From positions 1,583,001-1,647,000 of the forward strand of contig WARS01000030.1 in the NCBI GenBank assembly GCA_008933995.1: a stretch of DNA of 64,000 nucleotides, in the 5' to 3' direction. Shown here in pieces: positions 1 to 30,300 of the stretch. The notes beneath the pieces were generated by a model, which was given only the letters and a program-made list of their open reading frames with translations, had not been told where the DNA came from and did not search any database. The first letter of the stretch is position 1. The number at the start of each line of letters is the position of its first letter. The translations under genes were made by a program, and so were the position numbers. This DNA comes from Datnioides undecimradiatus. Lineage: Eukaryota; Chordata; Actinopteri; Lobotiformes; Datnioididae.

Positions 1-59
1 AAAATAGGATAAAATAAGCTGTGCTTGCAAAATAAAAAGCAAGAGTATCTGTCTCAACC

Positions 60-770
60 AGAATTAAAAGCCAGTGAGAATAAAAAAGTCTTTAAAAGAG
101 TTAAACTGGCCAAGGGTCTGTGCAGCTCTGACATGAAGAGGTAAGCCGTTCCAGAGTTTGGGGTCTACAGCAGAAAAGGCCCTATCAGCTCTGCTTCTGA
201 TCGTGGTTGTGGGGCAGCCCAAGAGCAGTTGATCAGCTGACCTTAGGAGCTCAGACAGTGCCATTCAGACTTTTAAAAACAAGGAAAACAATTTTAAAAC
301 GGAATGGAAGCCAGTGTAAGGAGACTAGAACAAGTGTGATATGATCTCGCCCTCTCTTTCTTGTCAACAGTCTCCTGTTGCATTCTGTACAGCCTGCAGG
401 TGAGAGACAGCTGACCACAAGTCCAGTACAAAGTGAATTACAGTAGTAATAGTAGTAGAAGGCATGAATCACCTGCTCAAAGTCCTGTGGAGGGAGGTTG
501 GGCTTCACCCATGAGGAGCCTGAGGTGGAAAAAGCTGGTTTTGACGACAGAACTGATCTGTTTGTCAAAATTAAAATCACAGTCAAAAATCACACCTAGG
601 CTCCAAACAGCATTGACAGTAGGAGGCGAATGGGCCAATGGCACCATCAGAACCATCCAAAAAGTCAGACTGTCCGAATTAGATGATTTCAGTTTTGTTT
701 TTGTTGAGGTTGTCATCCATGTTTGAACATGGATCAGACACTTCAACAGTGCCTGAATAGAAAAAGGACT
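60..770 (-). mobile_element. 5'-truncated L2-like LINE, reverse transcriptase C-terminal relics
   Basis: On the - strand three consecutive broken frames read in LINE order: SLGVIFDCDFNFDKQISSVV, then DHITLVLVSLHWLPFRFKI and VFKSLNG, then SRADRAFSAVDPKLWNGLPL. These are signatures of the thumb and post-RT region of fish L2-type non-LTR elements. Frameshifts separate them, so it is dead. Confidence 0.75.
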
Positions 771-840
771 GTTTGACTGTATGGGGAGGTATATCTGTAG
801 GTCATCTGCGTAACACCAATTAAGCTCTCACACTCCCTCC

Positions 841-1748
841 AACAGTGCTATTACAGAAAAAATAAAAACTGACATATTACAGCAGCTAAAATAAAGCAGC
901 ACATGGGCAATAGGTAGGCAAATGACAACTGTGGTAACCAAGTGAATACTACTAAAATGTATACAATTAAGTAAACAGGTTGTTAAATGATCATGGACGG
1001 CAAAGAAACTAGATTTGTTGACAATCACCTTGAAGCATATGAAGGAATATGGAAGGTTTTGGATGGACCATGGAGCTCTGGAAATACCATCATCATTGAG
1101 TGGAGAAAATGAAGCACCACAGAGACATAGCAAAGACTAGGAATTTCCGGAAGGTACCAGTCAATCCTTGCATATGACAACCATATCCCATACTTTTTAT
1201 GCCTGGTCTATAGGGTAGGGTGAAAACACACCTGACACATCTTCCTAAAATTACTGCTGCAAGATGGTTTTCTTCCTTCTTCTTTATACCCCACTGTGAC
1301 AGATTCCTAAACAAAGTATTTTCCTGCTAGATATTGTTGACTTGCTCAGATTTTGCTAATTTGGTCTTTTTTTCCATGGTGCTTATGCTTTTACCCTAGG
1401 TAGGTTACTATGTAGTTAACAGGTTTTTTATCTTCTGTTTTTATTGATGGAGGAATCTGAATGGTTCAGTGAATTTGATGGGGCTTCCATCAAAAATAAA
1501 CTAAGTATGTATTCCGAGTGGTGTAGAGCAGAGACCCTCCTGGGATGCTTCTGACATGTGCACTGGCATGTCCTGTGGAATCATAAGAACTGAGCAAAAT
1601 GGCTGCGATCAGCTCTGGCAGTCACATACACAAGCTGCAGCAGGCATTACAACAGCTCAGGCAGAGGGGTTAATGAACGGCGTGAAATATGAAGCATATT
1701 TTGGCATCAAACCTGCTGAATTTATTTACTGGTACAATAAAAATATTT
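841..1748. other. Intergenic, nothing recognised
   Basis: No coding, RNA or repeat signature that I can name; only short random frames. Confidence 0.5.
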
Positions 1749-2845
1749 TTACAGTACTCCAATAAAAACAAAAACCTGCCCTTCGAAAGTAGGCACCTTG
1801 TACATTGCTCCTACCATGATTTGAAAGCCCGATTGAAGTCCTGCTAGTAAGTGTTTCAGCTTTGGGACTCTAGCAAACCATGGTGAGAGCCACAATCCAC
1901 AATAGGGAAAACACTGGTGAACCTCACCAGGAGAGGCCAGCCTACCAAAATTACTCCAAGAGTGCATCAATGACTCATCCAGGAGGTCACAAAAGAACCC
2001 AGAACAACATCTAAAGCCCTGCAGACCCCACATGCCTCAATTAAGGTCAGAGTTCACGATTCAACAATAAGAAAGAGAATGGACATAAATGGCATCCATA
2101 GGAGAGTTTCAAGGTGAAAACCACTGCTGACTAAAAAGAACATAATGGCTCATCTCACATTTGCCAAGACTTTTGGGAAAATATTCTGTGGACTGATGAG
2201 ACTAAAGTTGACCCTTTCGGGAGGTTTGCATCTTGTTACATCTGGCATAAAACTAAAACATCATATCAATAGTTAAACATGGTGGTGGTAGTACAATGGT
2301 CTGAGGCTTCTTTGCTGCTTCAGGACCCGGACGACATGCCATAATTAATGTAACCAATTCTGCTCTCTACCAGAAAATCCTGAAGGAGAATGTCAGGCCA
2401 TCAGTTTGTGACGTCAACCTTACGCACACTTAGGTTATGCAGCAGGACAATGATCTGAAACACACCAGCAAGTCCACCTCTGAATGGCTTAAAAAACAAA
2501 ATAAAGGTTTTGAAGATGCCTAGTCAAAGTCCGGACTTAAATCCGATTGCGATGCTGAGGCATGACCTTAAACAGGCTGTTTGAAAACCCTCCAGTGTGG
2601 CTAATTAGAACAATACTGCAAAGACAAGTGGGCCAAAATTCCTCCACAGCAATGTGAAAGACTCATTGCCAGTTATTGCAAATGCTTGATTGCAGTTATT
2701 GCCGCCAAAGGTGTTGCAACCAGTTATTAGGTTTAGGGTTAATTACTTTTTCACATAGGGACCTAATGAATGAAATCACCATTTAAAAACTGCATTTATG
2801 AGAGACTAAAGTTGTGATTTTTTTATAAGTTACAAAGTTATAGTG
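1749..2845 (+). pseudogene. Decayed Tc1-like transposase gene
   Basis: Fragments of a common fish Tc1-like transposase run left to right in shifting frames: LLQECINDSSRRSQKNPEQH, LWTDETKVDPFGRF, then QDNDLKHTSKSTSEW after a stop, SQSPDLNPIAMLRHDLKQAV, and a late VIAANA-like end. Multiple stops interrupt it. The third catalytic position of the DDE triad (NPIE in active relatives) reads Ala here. Clean inverted repeats were not found. Confidence 0.8.
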
Positions 2846-4069
2846 TTGCACACTCATCACTGGGCCTCACACTCAACTCTAGTGATGTAAATCCTTATTC
2901 CAACCTATTTCATTCTCAGTTCAGAGCCAAATCAAATTTGCTTACCTAAGACGACTTCAATTGTGATCGAATGCTGGGGTAAAGTTAGTGTTTTTACTGT
3001 GCTCCTCAGTCATTTTATGTTGTTGACAGATGGAGATAGGCCTAGATAATATCAAATCATTATCATGTGGTAGCACCTTTCACAAATTGCTATTATTAAT
3101 ATTATAGATTGAAATGAGTCAATGAGTCTCACCAGACTTCTGATTTCATGTGTTGAACTTGTGTCTTTCCATTGTACATTGGTTTGAGGGTTGCACAGCC
3201 TTTGTCTTTAGGCATCCTCTCTTGATTCTGCAGGAACAAGGATTTATCCTCCCTTGCTGGGCTTTTCCACTTCTCCTGCTTACAAAAAAGACCATTCACA
3301 ATATGCACCTGAGTAGAGAATAGTGTGTCAGAGTGTGGCAAAGCAATATTTTAAGGACCAGCCAGTTTTCAGGAAAGTTAGTCCTACAGAACTCTGGAAT
3401 CTATCTGCTACATTCTAGCTGGCATCTAGCTGGCTTAACCTCGCTAAACAAGACGAATCTTTGTCAGAAACATAGTTTGTGAAAAATTCCACTTCAGCCA
3501 ACTTGTTCAAAAGATGGTGGAATAAAAACCATAACTTCAGAGTTGATTTATTCACTGTATCAAAGTCAGAAAGTGACAGAGATGGCAGTAGTCACACAAA
3601 ACCGGATAGCCTTGGCGATTCTGACTAACCCACATGTGAGAGATTACTTTTTATGGTACACTTGACATAGACTGATTTGATTCCAGACACTGATTCACAC
3701 CAGTCTTTGCCATTCACCATCCATCCACCAGATACACTTAGACTTTCCCACATGTCCCAGGGACCTGACCCCTAAATCCGCCTGCTCCCCTGGTTCTAAT
3801 TCTCTGATCACCATGTCATGGTGTATACCAGTATGTCAACTAACTAACTGGGCTGAATTGTCTTTACCTGTATATCTTTATATATCCTTATATATATATA
3901 ATAGATTTAGATCTATTCACAACTACAAGTACCCACATAACCAAGGTAATGAAAACATGACCATTTCAAAATGTAAAAAAGGCCAGAAAATAAATTAATG
4001 CTTTTTTTCTTAAGTTGATTCTATTAATCTAATGCACGTTCTACTGGTTTCTGAGGTAACACACTCTTC
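2846..4069. other. Intergenic, nothing recognised
   Basis: AT-rich unique-looking sequence with a short TA-rich run near 3880-3900. No gene or named repeat seen. Confidence 0.5.
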
Positions 4070-4385
4070 AGCCTTCAGCTCACTACAAAAATCTGCAGCT
4101 CAGCTACTAACCAGGACCAAGATGAGAGAGCACATTAGCACAATGTGAGCTTCTCTGCTCTGGCTTCCTGTAACATTTAAATTTGATTTAAAGGTCTTTG
4201 TCTATACATACAAAGCCCTTAATGGACTATGACCAAGCTACCTTACTGACTTGTTCACTGTTAGGCCACAAGAACACTGGAGTCATCTGCTTTTGGTTTA
4301 TCATACCCTTTTACACCAAAATCAGGATGTGTGCTAAACTATGGTGAAGGACTCCTTCTAATTTAAGAGTAGATGCATTTGCCTT
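4070..4385 (+). mobile_element. L2-like LINE fragment (C-terminal reverse transcriptase region)
   Basis: The + strand reads TRTKMREHIS, SLLWLPVTFKFDLKVFVYTY and KALNGL, then PSYLTDLF, interrupted by stops. The pattern EHI...LHWLPV...YKALNGLAPSYL is characteristic of fish L2-type elements. Confidence 0.7.
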
Positions 4386-5285
4386 TCTATGCCTTTCCAG
4401 ATGTATCCCATTTGACATCATGACCTATGGCATGAATGCATTAGAAAATAGGGTTAGAGTAGAAAGTATATGGTGGTATGGAGTGTGGCATCTAAGGATA
4501 AAGTACAAAATCACCCATTTTTTCCACAGACTGTGAACAGCAGTAATATTTCCTAAATATATAGCTGTTGTAGCATTGGGCAGGGAAAAGGGCTGTAATT
4601 TAGCACATCTGATAAGGTGTTGTGTTTCACTGCAGTCGGAGCTGGAGCCGATAGACACCCATGGCTACTGCAGAGTCATTAGATTGAGGTGTGAATGTAA
4701 ATTGTACCTTCTGAATACGAAAGCCAGATGTTAGCAGGTGTTTGTGTTTGAATGAAGCTATACAGGTTAAACAGCTGAAAGAAAAACCAAGTCAACTCCA
4801 TCAACACAATAAATGTTGTGTATCAGATAGAAGCCAGCTTCTTAAATATTATTAGAAGAAAGCAGATGTCTTTACTTTAGTCTTTAATTATTTATGCTTT
4901 TCCTGATACAGTTTTCAACTTTATTGTAATTAAGGGGGTTTTATTTTCTATCTTAGGTTATAGACTCTCTGCATTCTTTGTGACCTTCCTTTGAAATAGA
5001 TATGTTATAATCTGAATCTGCATCAGAGCATTGTGGTTGGTTTTACAGGAGCAAGGTTGGGCACTGTGAACTGATCCACCAGGGGCACTGTCAACAGAAA
5101 GCTCTCGAGAACATGCATCTGAAGGGGTTGCCACTTTAACACAGTGGAAGGGGTCCCGAGGTCCACCTTGTATCCACCTTGTATTTGAACTTACATCTGT
5201 GCTCAGAGCTCTCTGTCTTTGACCATCATGTGACTTTTAGTTATTTACATGCTAAGAACTTCTACTAGGTACTGTACATTAGAGT
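4386..5285. other. Intergenic, nothing recognised
   Basis: No coding or repeat signature that I can support. Confidence 0.45.
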
Positions 5286-5625
5286 TGAGTTCTCTTGTCA
5301 CCTCTCGTCTCCTCGTGTCTCTTGCTGTGCATTTCAGATGTATAGCTTTTCCTTAGCTTTTCGCAAAGTGAAGTGAGTTTAAGGCACGGGTCTTCACTAT
5401 GGAAACTCGGTTGTTAGTTGCTGTAGCTATCCCTCTCTCAACCAAACCACTCGAGGCAGATGGCCGCCCACCCAGCGCCTGGTTCAGCCTGAGGGTTTCT
5501 GTGTGTTAAAACGGAGTTCTTCCTTGCTGCTGTTGCCAAATGCTCGTGGTGAGAATTGTGTGGTCTCAGTAAATAATATAAAGAGTCTAGATCTGCTGTG
5601 AAAAAATGATGCAAAGAGCCATTAG
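5286..5625 (+). repeat. L2-like LINE 3' tail
   Basis: Contains GGCAGATGGCCGCCCACCC, then a 'gttaaaa...gagttcttccttgctgctgttgcc' type stretch and 'aaagagtctagatctgctgtg'. These mark the untranslated 3' end of abundant teleost L2-like elements. Confidence 0.65.
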
Positions 5626-6299
5626 ATAACTTCTCTTATGATTGCTATTTAACAATGCACTTTTACATAATAGTCACAAACACTGAACTTGCATGTTGGG
5701 AAATATTTTAGGCTATTACCATTTACCACCGCAACATCTGTCCTTATGCTGTATATTTTGACAAATTAGGCAACTTTACATAATTGAAGGCATACTGTAT
5801 TATGTACAAAGTAATAATAAATAATGTATTTTTATTAAAAATATATTTCTGGATTACTGGAAAGTGCTGAAGGTAATTTTAATATTCACATCGTTAAGCC
5901 TTAGCGTTGTATTTATGCCATTATCAGATGAGATTGGCTTCTGTCAAAATGTATGTAACATGCTAAATTTATGGAAGCAATTCTAACTGCATTTAATTCA
6001 ATGCCACAGTCTAGCAGTTCCTGGCTAATTTTACTGCCTCCCAAATTAAACATCTTGTTTATTGTGCTAAAGGATCGCTGCAAATGACAGCTGACTCTGT
6101 TGCCTGTCTTAAAAAGAAGATAATAACACAAAGCAGGTTAACACCACAGTAGCCCACACAAATGCTGCCCCACCAACCTGAAGGAACATCATCCACTCTG
6201 GCAGGATAGTCTTAAAATATACTGGAAATGACAGAACACCATATTACTCATCATTAACAGAGTTAATGATTATAATAATTGTATTGTTATTGTGCTTAT
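5626..6299. other. Intergenic, nothing recognised
   Basis: AT-rich with no feature I can name. Confidence 0.45.
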
Positions 6300-6500
6300 C
6301 CCCCTAACACCTTTTCCCTCGACTCAAGGTTTTGGCTTGTTAAAGGAAGTTTTTCCTTGCTATTGTCACTATCTGTTTGCTCATGGTGGGAAGTTGGGTG
6401 TAATTAATAATAAAGAGTTTGGTCTAGACCTGCTCTATATGTAAAGTGTCAGAGGTAACCTCTGTTATGATTTGGTGCTGTACAAATAAAACAGAATATA
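6300..6500 (+). repeat. L2-like LINE 3' tail, second copy
   Basis: Reads 'ttaaaggaagtttttccttg', then 'aaagagtttggtctagacctgctctatatgtaaagtg', and ends 'ctgtacaaataaaa', the 3' terminal signature of the same teleost family. Confidence 0.7.
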
Positions 6501-7485
6501 ACTGAACTCTACTCATGATTCCACCCCTTACACCTGCCAAATACTCACAGACCACAAAAGTCACATAGTTCTCATTATGTGTCTCATGAGTCACTGGGGA
6601 AAGTAATGAAGACTTCTTCATGCAAGTGCCAGTGCACTGTAGCAGGTCCACAAATATCCTCAGGTCCAACTAGACTTGTGAGACATATGTATTATTTTCA
6701 CTTGTTCCTCTCTGTACTGTACTCTGCATCCCTAGATTTAGCTTTATTTGTTGTTCCTGTGTAGCTTCCTATGTATTTCAGCCACGGGAACAACAGTTGC
6801 ACGCTGCATTTTCCATGACAATAAACACATGAATCAACAAAACACCGGTATCTTTGATTTAATATTACCATAAACTTTGAGAATTGTAGTTGACCAAGGT
6901 GCACAGAGATTTCCATTCCATATCATTGGTGTTCTTGTCCTTTAGCACTGTGTCATGTGTGCCATGATCGTCTGAAAGGCTTTCTAAAGAAGTGTGAAAC
7001 ACTTGACTCTTGAGAAACACGACTTGCCTGAGGCTCAAAACAGTATCTGGTTGGTTTATATCTAACAAATACTATCTTGAAACTATTTCTGACATAATGC
7101 TGATAAAAACATGTTACTTGATGAGCAACAATAGACAGCACATTCGCAATACTGAGCTCACTGCCTGAGCTGGTTACAAGATTACTTCAGGCAGTAGTCT
7201 CCTGACAGTTCTCTGGCATGTGTTTAGATAAGGTTTTTAGTGAAAGGTGGCCTTCGCTGGCAGAAATGAAGTAATGTGCTGTAAAGGGTAAAATGATATG
7301 GCAATTATTTATGTTTTGAGAAGTGCTTGGTAAAAACTGCAAGTGTGAAGCTCAAGTTCCTGCAGAAGCTGCTGAACAGGAACTGTCCATGGTGCTGGAA
7401 ACCAGTCCACACTACAGGACTTGAGGGTGCTTCAAGTCAGTTTTTATACCTTGAGACAGGCAGAGAGAGGGAGAGACTCAAGATA
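6501..7485. other. Intergenic upstream of xkr4, nothing recognised
   Basis: No gene or repeat assigned. Sequence becomes purine-rich towards 7460. Confidence 0.4.
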
Positions 7486-7981
7486 GGGGTGGGGGGTTGG
7501 GGGGGTGATGTCATAGTTTTTAGTCTGTGCCATGGAAAAAGCAGATGGCTGCAGCCTTCCCTCTTTTCCTTCGCTCTTGTTTCCATCTCCATTCCGAACA
7601 TCTACCTCAGCATCAGGACTCATCGAGAGACAAACTGCAGAATCAGAACCCGTACAGGTAGGCTGTCTGCAGGTGGAGGAAACAAAGCGGAAAGCCCCTT
7701 CTGTCGGCTGGATGTGAGCACATCATTAGCCGAAGCAGATGTCCAATTAAGACGTGATATGGACCAAAATATCGGAGCAAACACGGGGCTACGTTCAGTC
7801 TTCTTTTTTGTCTTTATTCTGTATTATGAGCAGGCGGCAGTGTAGAGGAGCTAGTCCTGCCCAGAAAGGAGGAGGAGTAGGAGAGACACGCAGAAGGGTG
7901 TCGACGGACAGAGGCAGGGGGAGAGAAGAGGGGAGGAACGGAGGAAAAATAATAGAGTAGGAATATTACAAGCTTCTTATA
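7486..7981 (+). promoter_or_regulatory. xkr4: Probable xkr4 promoter-proximal region and 5' UTR
   Basis: The 500 bp before the xkr4 ATG are richer in G and purines than the surroundings. They start with a G-run cluster (7486-7505) and contain several upstream ATGs. A 172-codon open frame at 7327-7845 has no recognisable protein features and is read as non-coding leader. No TATA box is obvious. The transcription start cannot be placed from sequence alone. Confidence 0.4.
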
Positions 7982-25485
<17,504 letters not shown>

Positions 25486-26731
25486 CTCCAACCTGCTCAA
25501 GAAACCCCTACAAGGCTACAGCTGTCAGAGGATTATCCTGCTATCACATAAACAGCAACAGGGACTGTGGCAATAAGAATTTGTTACTACCAACAATCTC
25601 GCTTTTCATCTCACATTCCCTTTTTTTTCTGCTCCTCGGCACCAGCCCCTTGTTGATTGACAAGGGGAGCGATGCTCAGTGCACTGAAGTCGCTGGATGT
25701 GTTTGGGTTCTTCCTGTCATCAGGGAACTCCCTTCTGGTATGAACTTAATGCAAATCAGAGTGCTTCGACACTTTGCTCAGACCCCATAAGCGGTTGATG
25801 CACTGCTCGGAAACATTAAGGATAAAATAAGCAAATGTTTATGTCCATCCAGACAAGTTTAATGTCATCAGATATTCCACTATAACCACACAATTTGGTC
25901 TAAACTTCAAACTGTCATACCTGTCTTCATTCTCTGTGGATGTGTGTTGATTGTTTGGAAGATGACATGTGCCCATAACTGAGTGGGTACTTCCATCAGT
26001 ATCTACCTAACACTCACTGCTCCTGTTCTCTTAGTGCCAAAAAGGTTCCTTGGAAGAGTCCTCTAGCTTCTGAGGAGTGGAACACCTTAGAGATGGCTGG
26101 GTAGTCCAAAAAGTTTTTCTCTGGCCTAGACATTTCATTCCTCTTGGATGATTCTGGTCTACAATGGAAGGTGGTCAGAAGGTCAGTGAACTACATGAAG
26201 ACAGTAGTCAAAGTAGCATCTATACTCAGTCATTGTGTTTTGTTTGGATAAAATCAACCAAACCTGGCTGGAAGAAAGGATAGGGAGCAAGGCAGAGGGT
26301 AAAGCTGGACAGACACAAGCTCCACAGCCTTTCTCCCATAAGGAAAAAAGTCAAACCCACACAATGCCAAGAAAAAATCTTCCTGGCAGCTCAACTAAAC
26401 TATTTGCAGTCCAGCCTCACAAACCTGGTTGTGCAATGATACTGATCTTTGCTTGTCTGCAGAGGAGAATCTGGCGGGGTGCAGAAGAAATGAGCAGACA
26501 GCAATGAAAAGGTGACAAGAGCGGATGTCGCAGGAGATGGAAATGAATAGAGGATGGAGAGGAAAATAATGTAGACAAGCAGCCATCTCAGCCAAACTAA
26601 ACCAACCACCAGGATGTACAGTACTCTGATACAACATGCAGCATTTTTTTACTTTAGAGACGATGTAGAGGGTATTGTCATTGTTATTCAGTGTTTTTGT
26701 GGTGATGTGTGTATGTGTTGGCAATAGGTAA

Positions 26732-26735
<4 letters not shown>

Positions 26736-26806
<71 letters not shown>
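26736..26806. repeat. (TG)n microsatellite, about 35 units
   Basis: Uninterrupted TG dinucleotides. The poly-Cys-Val open frame across it is an artefact. Confidence 0.97.
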
Positions 26807-26807
<1 letters not shown>

Positions 26808-27353
26808 GTGTTTAAACAAGAGAAGCAGCTCAGGAGGACCTGTGGTTGGATGCCTGAATCAGCTCTTTGCTATCATCGATCAGTAAAAGGTACACCTTGA
26901 CATTTTGATTTTACATCTGCTTGTTCTTAGAGAAACAAACGTTACCTTCTGGTGAAAATGATCCTGTGTTTGTCCTTCAGCTAACCCAGCAACAGCCCTT
27001 ACCTGTGTCACTTAACTTCAGTTAACTGAAGTGCCACAACAAAAGCTTGGTGCAGAACCAGAGTAACAGATGAAATCCAGACATTTTTTGTGAGTCACTT
27101 GACCGACACAGGAGAAAGACACAATTCCAACAGATAAAGGTCTTTTTCACTGCACACATCAAAAACTGTAAAATCAAAGATCTCTGTTTCTTTTTTGGTC
27201 ATGGACTGAGGGGAGGCATAGTTAATACTGTAAGTGGTTGGCTAAGATACACATAAATGACATGGCATACCTCTTTTTCTGTCATGTTAATCATCCTTTT
27301 AACCATTTTTCATCTGCGAGGAAGCAGGGAAAGAATCCTTGAGGGTTCTTGTT

Positions 27354-27359
27354 AATAAA
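27354..27359 (+). terminator. xkr4: Candidate polyadenylation signal for xkr4
   Basis: First plain AATAAA that I noticed downstream of the xkr4 stop on the + strand, implying a 3' UTR of about 1.9 kb. Other AATAAA copies occur at 30157 and 30633, so the choice is tentative. Confidence 0.25.
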
Positions 27360-30300
27360 TGCAACAGTGGGAAAGAAACAGGAGCAAAATCCTACATTTG
27401 GATAATATGGTGAATTAAGAGGTGAGCGGAGGGGACATTATCAAAGACTGGTGGACTTCAGCTAAACTGTTGACTGACTGGAACAATGATGTCAGTGATC
27501 TACAGCTCATTAAGCTGATTATTAAAAATACAGCTTCTGCTCTCAGTTAGAGTACTGTGCTAGTTTGAAGCTTGCTTACCATATTCAGTTAGTTTTATTG
27601 TTATTTGTGCCACTGACAGATGATGTCAGTGTCTGACTCATGTCATAAATATCAAACACGATTAAAAACGAGAACGACTTGAATTTGGCCTGTTGTAGAT
27701 GTCATATTCAAACCTTGTCCCACCATTAGAAATCACTCACTACACAAAACCAGGTAGTTCATATTTTGAACACTCTCTTAATGCTCATGAAGTTTATGAA
27801 TGCCTGGGTGACTGAAATGTCCAGGTTCCACTGGATCCGATCAAAATCAACAGCACAGTATGGATGTCCTTGATCAGGGCAAGATAGTACCTGATGAAAC
27901 AGTGCTATATAATGAAAGCCCTGAAACAGATCACAAACAACACTGATAGTGTCATTATTCTCAGAGCCTACCAGTAGAGCTGCAAGCTGAAGGTTTGCCC
28001 TGATGGTGCTGTGGGAGGAAAGATCAGGGCCTCACCAGTGGAGACATTAAAACCTGCTTCTAATTTAATTTCAATCCAGACATTCATTTTAAAGATGTAT
28101 TTATGGTCTAAAATGTTAGTCAAGGGACATTTTAACTGAATGATGGTGAAGCAAAGATCAGGGAATTAGTAAGTCATCTTCTAGTTCTATTAATATCTTT
28201 ACCAGGAGTTATGATACTCTGCCCTGATCACAGTGTCGGATACTGTTCTCTGTATTTCACACTATACAGAGTTTTTAATAATGGTGTCTCATGTGACATT
28301 CCCATGCTGGTGCGCTGATAGTGATAGCATTTTACATCAACCAGCAATGATTGCTTTGTCAGACCTGAAATGTTGGTGTTATTACTCTCACTGCCAGAAG
28401 GGGGAGAGATACACTCACCATAGCTTTAGCTTATTGTGCATCTAAGAAAACCAAACCCTAAACTATCCAGTGATCCACAGTGCAAAGGCATGGCCAGAGC
28501 AGAGGAAATGGACAGCTTTCCATTCACACTACAGCCCATCCCCAACATTCACTTTGCCATCATCACTCTTGACAATGACATCATCACGTATTGTAGATGA
28601 GCTGTCGCTCAAATCCACCATCTTCAGGAATTTTAGCTCTCTTGCTTACTACTATAGACTTAAGGAAATGCTATTTAGAGAGTAGCAGTGTCTTATTTTG
28701 TTTTACTTTAAATCAGCACAAGAGACAGATTGTCTTTCTTGATTTGGTAAGTGAAGTGTGTGTATCTTTTGTAAGGATGGGAAGAGGAGAGAAAAGCACA
28801 AAAGTCAAGTCAATCATGGCATGAGACTGTAAACTGTTTCACCCTGCTTAACAATACCAGCTCCAGGTGTACCAAGCTGTTCTGACTTCTGTTATCATTC
28901 TGTCTAGGCATTATGTATAGTGTTGCAGGGCATTATGATTTGAAAGTAAATTAATTATCTAATTATTTTGGATACAAAAATATAGACTTCATGTGTAGCC
29001 CAATATATACAGAGCACAGAGGGAGCCAGGAACACATCATGATCCACTGTTCTGCCAAATATTAACATATTCCAGCAGTTATTTTTGGGTTTCCTACCAG
29101 ATCTAAATTTTAAATGGCATACGTTTTAATGCTATTGGTGGTGGCAAGACAAAAATGTAATAATGGAAAATAAATAGTATTCAGACATAAGTTTTTGATT
29201 ATGGACAGATCAGCAGTGTTCTGCCAGAGACAAACTTTAACGTACCGTACCAGCAGTTTTGCATGTCTGCAACAGCTATATTGCAACTGCAGCATAGTAT
29301 AAAATGTGTGCTTAAGCTGTGTGGTCAAGAGAACATCATCTGTATTGGTTATTGTCAAAGTTACATTGTTGTTTTGGCTGCATTCAACCTGCATAACCTA
29401 CAATTTCATGCTATAACAAAAATGAACAGAGGCCAATGGAGGCCTGAAAGTGAAGGTAAAATACATCCAAGTATCTCACAGTGTAGCCAGGAGCCTGGAT
29501 TTGAAAATGTTTTCAAAAATCAGTGGTTTTAAAATTTTCCATAATGTGTAGTTTTAAAATACAGCGGTATGGTTCTTTAAATTTGTCAAGACTTTTATTC
29601 TCTAAAGTTTTATCATAATTGTCTTATTCCTTTAGTTTAGAGTGTGGTTCACACTTTCCGTGCTGAAGCATAACCGCAGAACTCATTATTATTGATTTGC
29701 TTCTTGCCACTACACTATTGCGTGTGAGTGTGTGTTCTGATCATTGTGTGTAGTGTTCAACTGTACTGAGCAGTTTGTTGAAAACATTTTTGCTTGACTG
29801 CTGCTTCTATTATTTTTTTAAGTTATCTTTTTGCCTTGTACTTATTTTTTAGCTTTTGGTGTACTTACAAATTTTACACATCAAAGTCTGTCTATAGGAC
29901 TAGAGGGGTACTAGTGAATACGTGAATATGACTTGAATATGATACGTAAAGGCGTTTGTGTTCCAGAGTAAGCTGTGTAAAATCGGATAAATTGCCTCAC
30001 TGATGTCACTTGAGTCAAACTTGTGGTAGGGGTCCACAAATTTGAAAATGAACAAGATCTGGGGTGTACAATTAGACAGAAGTTGCTTACCAGACCTCTG
30101 TGGCCAGCTCCTTATTTCTGCTGCAGGCATCAGGCTGCATTAGCTGCTGCTAGCATAATAAACATGAATTTCCAGCTGAACTGTCCATCAAGGTGCAATG
30201 TGGGTTATATAGACAACATTTTACACTGTATAAATAGAAGAAGCACAGGTTTCAGGATGGCACAGTACTGTTAGGCTTAGAGTTTGGCACATGCTGTACA

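Noticed and set aside
7327-7845. 172-codon open frame upstream of xkr4
   Set aside because: No domain, low-complexity purine-derived text, and it overlaps the expected promoter and leader; treated as non-coding.
26709-26900. Open frame with alternating Val/Cys
   Set aside because: Pure translation of the (TG)n microsatellite.
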